Below, piece by piece: positions 6,357-10,607 of a DNA stretch of 10,607 nt (its first letter is position 1; the number at the start of each line of letters is the position of its first letter). A model generated the notes under the pieces. It had not been told where the DNA came from, ran no database searches, and worked only from the letters and a program-made list of their open reading frames with translations. A program made the position numbers and the translations under genes. The stretch comes from an uncultured Methanobrevibacter sp. (GTDB lineage Archaea; Methanobacteriota; Methanobacteria; Methanobacteriales; Methanobacteriaceae), in the NCBI GenBank assembly GCA_905235495.1, contig CAJOMK010000073.1, forward strand, positions 1 through 10,607, in the 5' to 3' direction.

Positions 6357-6857
6357 TCACTTTTCATAGAGCATTTGATGAGTTTTTAGATTTTTTTCCT
6401 TTTTAAGCACAACAATGTCAGAAATTTTAGTATCTGGGTATTGGCCGTTTTTATCCTTTTCAACCGCTTTTGTCATGTCCCAAATTGTCAAAAGAGCTAC
6501 ACTGACACCTGTAATTGCTTCCATTTCAACACCGGTCTGTCCAGTTAATCTGCATTCGCAGGTAGCGGTGATTTCAGTTTCTCCAACATCAAACTCTATT
6601 TCGATTCCACTAAGATTCAAAGGATGGCAAAGTGGGATAATGTCTGATGTCTTTTTAACAGCTTGAATTCCAGCAATTTGAGCAGTTGTCAATACATTTC
6701 CCTTTTTGATTTCTGCATTTTTAATCATATCAATTGTCTTTTTTTGAAGATGAATCTTTCCACTTGCCTTTGCAGTTCTTCTTTGCTGTGGTTTTTCTCC
6801 AACTTCTACCATATGCACACCAGTTTCAGTTAAGTGTGTAAACTCCTTTTCTCCCAT
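6357..6857 (-). CDS. moaC: Cyclic pyranopterin monophosphate synthase MoaC
   Basis: MoaC (166 aa, soluble homohexamer in known structures) converts 3',8-cyclo-7,8-dihydro-GTP, the product of MoaA, into cyclic pyranopterin monophosphate, the first stable intermediate of molybdopterin. Family signatures are intact: KGNVLTTAQIAGI (52-64), IPLCHPL with the active-site His78, GVEMEA (109-114), and LLTIWDMTKAVEK with Asp127 and Lys130 at the catalytic Asp/Lys positions. In a hydrogenotrophic methanogen the cofactor serves Mo/W formylmethanofuran dehydrogenase and formate dehydrogenase. The ATG at 6857 has GAGGTT upstream. No other molybdopterin gene is nearby. The start lies 79 bp from a 72-base poly(dA:dT) tract. 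No terminator was seen between it and hel308, so read-through into hel308 is possible. Confidence 0.96.
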   Translation of the reverse strand: MGEKEFTHLTETGVHMVEVGEKPQQRRTAKASGKIHLQKKTIDMIKNAEIKKGNVLTTAQIAGIQAVKKTSDIIPLCHPLNLSGIEIEFDVGETEITATCECRLTGQTGVEMEAITGVSVALLTIWDMTKAVEKDKNGQYPDTKISDIVVLKKEKNLKTHQMLYEK

Positions 6858-6887
6858 ATAAAAACCTCTTTTTAATTCAATATGAAC

Positions 6888-6898
6888 AGTATAATACT
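6888..6898 (-). promoter_or_regulatory. Small palindrome in the probable moaC promoter
   Basis: AGTAT-A-ATACT is an 11-bp inverted repeat around one base, about 31-41 bp before the moaC ATG. It overlaps the only TATA-like stretch between the gene and the poly(dA:dT) tract (TATTATA on the minus strand), so it could be the core promoter, a small operator, or chance. Confidence 0.3.
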
Positions 6899-6899
6899 A

Positions 6900-7010
<111 letters not shown>

Positions 7011-7137
7011 TTTTTATAATTAATAACTCTTATCGAAAATTTGATTATAATTTCGCTAATTAATTATTATTTTTTAATTTAAATCAAAATTATTTATTTA
7101 AATCAATTTTTCACTGATTTGTGATATTTTTATTTAG

Positions 7138-7167
7138 ATTAAAATGTCATATATTCGATATTTTAAT
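7138..7167 (-). terminator. Weak inverted repeat at the glycosyltransferase stop codon
   Basis: ATTAAAAT (7138-7145) pairs with ATTTTAAT (7160-7167) across a 14-base loop, and the stop codon (7163-7165) is in one arm. No long T-tract follows in the direction of transcription, so this is a poor terminator on its own. Confidence 0.3.
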
Positions 7168-8278
7168 TCAGCTCATCATAAGGCAATTTGGTTTCTGCAA
7201 ATTCTTTTGCCCTATTTCTTGCATTGGATTTGAATTTTTCCATCAATTCCTCATCGCCTAATATTCTATCAATAGCATTAGCCAAATCCTTGCTATCGTT
7301 TGGATCAATCAATAAACCTACATCCTCTGTTATGATTTCATTGATTCCACCTACATTGCTTCCAATAACAGGTTTTCCACAAGCCAATGCTTCAATAAGC
7401 ACAAGACCGAAACTTTCTGTAAATGAAGGAAGTACTAGCAAGTCACAGCTTGGGTAGATGCCCTCAACATCTCTTCTTGAGCCTGTAAAGTAGACATTAT
7501 CAAGATTTCCATCAAAGTATTCCTTCTCTGCCTTTTCCTTCAATTGATTCAAGAGAGGACCATCACCAACAATGACAAGATTGGCTTTGGTTTTCATATC
7601 TTTCTTAGCTTCAAGGAGCAAGTCAACATTCTTTCTTTTAATTATATTTCCGACGAATAAAATGATAGGTTTGTCTGCAGCTATGTCGAATAAATGGGTC
7701 AACTCTTTTCTAAATTCACCTTTGTTCTCTTTTGTAGTTTTAAACTTATCTATATCTACACTATTCAAGTGTAATCTTGTCTTTTCTTCAATTTTTGGAA
7801 TTTTGGTGTTGATGATTTCATCCTTCAAAGCATTGCTCACTGCAAGAACAACATCAGCATCAGTCAATACTTTTTTAATAAGAGGCAGAGTATAGGATTG
7901 ATTTTTATACATTTCAAACATGTCTGATCCATGTGCTGTCACATATGTTTTTGTTCCAGTTGCTTTGCCTGCTTTAACCGCTGCCCATCCTGCTGGGAAT
8001 AGGTAATGGCCGTGGATTATATCAATGTTTTCCCTTTCAATCAATTTCTTTAATTCCTTTTTGGCATTGATTGCAAATAGCATGCCTCTAAGACCTGGAA
8101 TGTTAATTCCCTTTGTACCGATTACATGGATTCCATCAATATCCTTAATGTCCTTGTGAGGATAGGTTATTACATATACTTCATGGCCTTGCTTGACTAA
8201 TTCCTTTGATAGGCTGTGTATATGAACTCCAACTCCTCCGATATGTGGTGGAAACTGTCCAACCATTGCAATTTTCAT
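7163..8278 (-). CDS. GT4-family glycosyltransferase (GT-B fold)
   Basis: A 371-residue retaining glycosyltransferase of the GT4 type, which moves a sugar from a nucleotide-sugar donor to an unknown acceptor (lipid, wall polymer or glycoprotein). The N-terminal Rossmann half has PPHIGGVGVHI (10-20), the glycine loop of the acceptor side, and TAHGSD (114-119). The C-terminal half has FVGNIIKRKNVDLLLEA (208-224), VIVGDGPLLNQL (236-247), FTGSRRDVEGIYPSCDLLVLPS, and the EX7E motif ESFGLVLIE (Glu288 to Glu296), whose glutamates contact the donor. There is no signal peptide or membrane segment; such enzymes work at the inner face of the membrane. The ATG at 8278 has AGAGGT upstream. The last residues (PYDELN) are slightly short of some relatives but nothing is broken. 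No other cell-surface gene is adjacent, so donor and acceptor cannot be guessed. Confidence 0.92.
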   Translation of the reverse strand: MKIAMVGQFPPHIGGVGVHIHSLSKELVKQGHEVYVITYPHKDIKDIDGIHVIGTKGINIPGLRGMLFAINAKKELKKLIERENIDIIHGHYLFPAGWAAVKAGKATGTKTYVTAHGSDMFEMYKNQSYTLPLIKKVLTDADVVLAVSNALKDEIINTKIPKIEEKTRLHLNSVDIDKFKTTKENKGEFRKELTHLFDIAADKPIILFVGNIIKRKNVDLLLEAKKDMKTKANLVIVGDGPLLNQLKEKAEKEYFDGNLDNVYFTGSRRDVEGIYPSCDLLVLPSFTESFGLVLIEALACGKPVIGSNVGGINEIITEDVGLLIDPNDSKDLANAIDRILGDEELMEKFKSNARNRAKEFAETKLPYDELN

Positions 8279-8590
8279 GTTTTTACCTCTTATAAAAGTT
8301 TATTGATTTAAATCTGAAATAATTTAAATTTATATTATTTCTTATAAAAATTTATATTTTATATGATTTTTTAATATAATATTATTAATATATCTGATTA
8401 ATTCTATTTATTTTTATTTTAAAAATAGTGTGCCGATGTATAAAAATTAATAGGTAAACAAAAAATATTGTTTTAACTATCAAAAATAATAATAATTGGA
8501 ATTATTTAAAAAGAGAATGTTTAAAAATAGTTAAAGTTTGTAAATAAATGTTAAAAAAAAGAAAAGGATATTAGAATATTGTAAAAACAA
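8279..8590. other. Intergenic region with glycosyltransferase promoter
   Basis: These 312 bp between the glycosyltransferase start and the thioredoxin stop are almost pure A/T with no credible ORF. A TATA-like CATATAAAATATAAA lies on the minus strand at 8351-8365, about 75-85 bp before the glycosyltransferase ATG, and could be its box A. The thioredoxin terminator hairpin occupies the far end (8553-8600). The part at 8366-8550 shows nothing I can name; an RNA gene cannot be excluded but no GC-rich island suggests one. Confidence 0.5.
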
Positions 8591-8600
8591 TTATTCTAAT
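8553..8600 (-). terminator. Thioredoxin gene terminator: long hairpin over the stop codon plus T-tract
   Basis: ATTAGAATATTGT (8570-8582) pairs with ACAATTATTCTAAT (8587-8600) over 13 bp with one bulged T and a 4-base loop. The stop codon (8591-8593) is in the stem. In the gene's direction the hairpin is followed within five bases by TTTT-C-TTTTTTTT (8565-8553). This is the most convincing hairpin-plus-T terminator in the window. Confidence 0.75.
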
Positions 8601-8842
8601 CTTTCTAATAATTCTTCAAGAGTTGGAGCACCAATAAATGCTAATGAATTGTTAATTGCAATTGCAGGTACTGCGTGAACTCCATAGTTAATAGCTAAAT
8701 CTCTGTTAGCAGGATCAGCAATACTGAGGATTTGTACGTCTATTTCGTCTCCTAATTTTGCTTTTGCTTCTTCAACAACTTTTACTGCACTTGGGCAGTG
8801 TGGGCAAGTTGGTGAGCTAAATACTTCTATTTTGTGTACCAT
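8591..8842 (-). CDS. Small thioredoxin/glutaredoxin-like protein, CPHC active site
   Basis: An 83-residue cytoplasmic thioredoxin-fold protein of the methanogen mini-thioredoxin type (like Mj0307 and Mt0807, 77-85 residues). VFSSPTCPHCPSA carries the redox pair Cys13 and Cys16; HAVPAIAI has the conserved cis-proline at Pro59; FIGAPTLEELLERL forms the last strand and helix. It probably reduces disulfides of metabolic enzymes; the electron donor is not evident here. The frame is open to an upstream ATG at 8869, but the ATG at 8842 is preceded by AGGTGA (8847-8852) at the normal spacing and gives the family length, so I use it. CPHC is the same dipeptide as in DsbA, which there makes the pair more oxidizing; whether that holds here is unknown. 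It sits between sppA and the glycosyltransferase, with its own promoter and terminator. Confidence 0.93.
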   Translation of the reverse strand: MVHKIEVFSSPTCPHCPSAVKVVEEAKAKLGDEIDVQILSIADPANRDLAINYGVHAVPAIAINNSLAFIGAPTLEELLERLE

Positions 8843-8915
8843 TTTATCACCTTTGATTTGTTTATTCAATTAATTTTGTTGTTTTTTATAAATTTATTAA
8901 TATATTATTGTTCGT

Positions 8916-8927
8916 TAATATATAAAT
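8916..8927 (-). promoter_or_regulatory. Candidate TATA box for the thioredoxin gene
   Basis: The minus strand reads ATTTATATATTA, a near-perfect methanogen box A, 74-85 bp before the chosen ATG. A start about 25 bp downstream would give a leader of about 50 nt that includes the upstream alternative ATG (8869), which supports using the internal start with its own ribosome binding site. Confidence 0.5.
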
Positions 8928-8970
8928 ATTCCTATTTAAAAGAAATCTGTAAGTTTAAATTATAATGAAT

Positions 8971-9807
8971 CTAAAAAGATAAGTTGAATATCTTATTTTC
9001 TCCTAAAGTTTCAGTTAGGCTTTTTTTAGCTTTAGGATAATTGACTATTGTATAATTTTTTGTATTTGCATCTGATGCAGCAAGTTTGATTGCCTTATTT
9101 TTATTTCCAATCTTGTCAATAAGACCTAAGTTTTTAGCTTCATTTCCATTGTATCTTTTGCCATATGCCAATTTTGCAACATAATCTGGTTTCAAGTCTC
9201 TGTTTTCAGCTATTTTCTTAATGAATTGTGTATAATCCTGATCAATCATCTTCTGACCGTTTGCAAGATTGTTTGGGTCAGTCTTATTTGATTTTTTCAA
9301 TTTGAGATAATCATCATTATACACTCCAGTAAGCTTTTCTTTAGAGTATTTTCCACTATCAATAAAGCTAAGGCCGATTCCTCCTATAGATGAAGATGAA
9401 CTTGCAACTATTGAATCTGCACTTGTGGCAATCAGATAGCTTTCATCCAATCCCTTGTCTCCAATATATGCAATTACAGGTTTGGATGAATTCTTGATGT
9501 CCTCAGATATTTCTGAACATGCCACTTCACTTCCACCTTTACTGTTTATATCCAAGACGATTGCCTTTACATTAGGGTTTGAATTTACCTCATTAAGTGC
9601 ATTTTCAATTTGGCTTGCACTGGTAAATGCCTTAGTTGAGTTGGATGAATCGTAGGTAACAGTTCCGCTAATTGTTATGACTGCTATCTCATCCTGTTCC
9701 ATCGCTAAATTGCCAAAGGGTAAAATAAGAACTAAAAGCAACACTATGGCTAATATGATAAATGCACCTATTCCTATGTTAAGCCATTTTGAATTATTTT
9801 CACTCAT
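8971..9807 (-). CDS. sppA: SppA-like S49 family membrane protein, probable inactive protease
   Basis: A 278-residue protein of the signal peptide peptidase A (MEROPS S49, ClpP/crotonase fold) family. It begins with a short polar segment and one membrane helix (about 10-30, GIGAFIILAIVLLLVLILPF), then a domain facing outward. Family blocks are visible: IAVITISGTV (41-50), VKAIVLDINSKGGS (80-93; usually INSPGGS), PVIAYIGDKG, and SIGGIG (140-145; usually GSIG). Aligning GDKGLDESYLIATSAD with the usual GDxAASGGYYIASAAD puts Asp121 where the catalytic serine should be; Ser123 is two residues away. KKSNKTDP (171-178) may hold the general-base lysine. GNEAKNLGLIDKIG (221-234) is the usual C-terminal block. 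The fold is clear, but proteolytic activity is doubtful. The ATG at 9807 has GAGTGA upstream. It is divergent from the shikimate kinase gene. Confidence 0.85.
   Translation of the reverse strand: MSENNSKWLNIGIGAFIILAIVLLLVLILPFGNLAMEQDEIAVITISGTVTYDSSNSTKAFTSASQIENALNEVNSNPNVKAIVLDINSKGGSEVACSEISEDIKNSSKPVIAYIGDKGLDESYLIATSADSIVASSSSSIGGIGLSFIDSGKYSKEKLTGVYNDDYLKLKKSNKTDPNNLANGQKMIDQDYTQFIKKIAENRDLKPDYVAKLAYGKRYNGNEAKNLGLIDKIGNKNKAIKLAASDANTKNYTIVNYPKAKKSLTETLGENKIFNLSF
8973..8994 (-). terminator. Small hairpin and T5 at the sppA stop codon
   Basis: AAGATA (8976-8981) pairs with TATCTT (8989-8994) across a 7-base loop, within the last codons. In the sppA direction the stem runs straight into TTTTT, which is part of the last codons and the stop TAG (8971-8973). 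Short, so moderate support only. Confidence 0.35.
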
Positions 9808-9860
9808 AGTATCACTCTTGTATTTCTTTTATTAATCATGATTTCAAATTGTCTTTGAAA

Positions 9861-9870
9861 ATTTTATATA
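9861..9870 (-). promoter_or_regulatory. Candidate TATA box for sppA
   Basis: TATATAAAAT on the minus strand lies 54-63 bp before the sppA ATG and would give a leader of about 30 nt. It sits in a 285-bp divergent gap (9808-10092) that otherwise shows only A/T-rich DNA. Confidence 0.45.
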
Positions 9871-10036
9871 GATGTTCACTTTCATTTTTTAAAAATCATT
9901 GTATTATAATATATTTATTTACATTAATATAAAGTTTATTTTTTTATAAAATTTTATGGAATTTTATCGAAATGCTATAAATCATTTAAAATAAGGTAAA
10001 TTTTTTAGAAATCCTATTAATCAAATTTTCATTAAC

Positions 10037-10044
10037 TATATATT
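10037..10044 (+). promoter_or_regulatory. Candidate TATA box for the shikimate kinase gene
   Basis: TATATATT lies about 50 bp before the TTG start, a fitting distance for a leader of 25-30 nt. A second TATATA (10063-10068) is too close to the start to be its box A. Confidence 0.4.
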
Positions 10045-10092
10045 GATTAATTTTAAAAATAGTATATAGATTTAAGATTATCAGGTGATTTT

Positions 10093-10607
10093 TTGAGTAA
10101 AACAGTATTATCCCCAGGTTCTGCTACAATTATTAATGCAATTTCAACAGGTTTCGGATCTGCATTTGGTATAGGCTTAGCTATTGAGGCAGAGGCTAAG
10201 TTTTCTGATGTAGGCGTTAAATGCTCATCAGATTTAGGTGTTGATTCTCATTTGATGAATTTATGTGTGGAACAGGTTTTAGACCATTACAAGATAGGAA
10301 GTGCATTGGATTTTGATGATATCATACTTAGCTTGGATTTTGGAAATGGTAAGTTAAGACAAAATCCAATTTGCCTTTAGGTTCAGGGCTTTCTTCAAGC
10401 AGTGCATTATCCAATGCTGTTGTTATGGCTACTTATGCTTTGATTGCAAGCGAGTTTTGCCTCGAACCATTGACAGATATGGAAATGATAAATATGGGTA
10501 TTGATGCATCCCTTGAAGCAGGAGTTACAATTACTGGGGCTTTTGATGATGCCTCTGCATCTTATTTTGGAGGGCTTACAATTACAGACAATGCAAATAG
10601 GGAGATT
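10093..10607 (+). pseudogene. aroK: Archaeal (GHMP-type) shikimate kinase, frameshifted and cut by the window end
   Basis: This enzyme phosphorylates shikimate with ATP in aromatic amino acid synthesis. Archaea use a GHMP-family enzyme unrelated to bacterial AroK. The TTG start at 10093 is placed by AGGTGA at 10083-10088. The first frame has SPGSATIINAISTGFGSAFGIGLAI, the family's N-terminal strand, and would stop at 10380 after 95 residues. From 10353 the next frame carries KTKSNLPLGSGLSSSSALSN, the GHMP ATP-binding loop, and then TGAFDDASASYFGGLTITDN, with no stop to the window end (85 codons). Adding one base near 10351-10353 (AAG to AAAG) joins them as GNGKVKTKSNLPLGSG, which reads naturally. 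The product of the first frame alone lacks the ATP-binding loop and must be inactive. No simple repeat or slippery heptamer explains the shift, so a real deletion or a sequence error is more likely than recoding. The 3' end is beyond the window. Confidence 0.88.

Noticed and set aside
8843..8869. Upstream ATG extending the thioredoxin by 9 residues
   Set aside because: The extension encodes the AGGTGA ribosome binding site of the inner ATG and would exceed the family length.

Overview
The window looks like chromosomal DNA from a methanogenic archaeon of the order Methanobacteriales, most likely Methanobrevibacter or a close relative. The reasons are: very AT-rich intergenic DNA, AGGTGA-type ribosome binding sites, a tRNA without an encoded CCA end, a stand-alone Elp3, a Hel308 helicase, a GHMP-type (archaeal) shikimate kinase, and small archaeal families (DUF2098-like, PRC-barrel, CPHC mini-thioredoxin). 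Species was not determined. From memory, the hel308 and small-thioredoxin genes of Methanothermobacter thermautotrophicus have nearby locus numbers, which fits conserved order, but this was not checked here.

Layout. 1-44 is the 3' part of tRNA-Phe(GAA), + strand. 46-294 is AT-only DNA with a 12-unit 9-bp tandem array and the deoC terminator. deoC (minus strand) is interrupted by a one-base frameshift. elp3 (minus) follows, with its start corrected to the ATG at 2931. A divergent promoter region leads to two small + strand genes: a PRC-barrel protein with an acidic tail and a DUF2098-like protein, separated by a perfect 51-bp tandem duplication. Convergent to these, on the minus strand, come (in transcription order from the right) an sppA-like membrane protein, a small thioredoxin, a GT4 glycosyltransferase, moaC and hel308. 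A 72-base poly(dT) run lies between moaC and the glycosyltransferase. At the right edge is a + strand archaeal shikimate kinase gene, also frameshifted and cut by the window end.

Function. The genes are mostly unlinked housekeeping functions: deoxyribose-phosphate breakdown, tRNA wobble modification, replication-fork repair, molybdopterin synthesis (needed for the Mo/W cofactor of formylmethanofuran and formate dehydrogenases), sugar transfer, redox and aromatic amino acid synthesis. Spacing and individual TATA-like boxes suggest mainly single-gene transcription units; only moaC-hel308 (120 bp apart, no terminator seen) might be co-transcribed.

No obvious new multi-gene system is present. 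The most interesting signals are non-coding or subtle: inverted repeats laid directly over the stop codons of most genes, several followed by T-tracts; the T72 tract upstream of moaC; the 9-bp array; an SppA homologue that seems to have lost its catalytic serine; and two opposite-sign one-base frameshifts in conserved genes, which may be real lesions or assembly errors.
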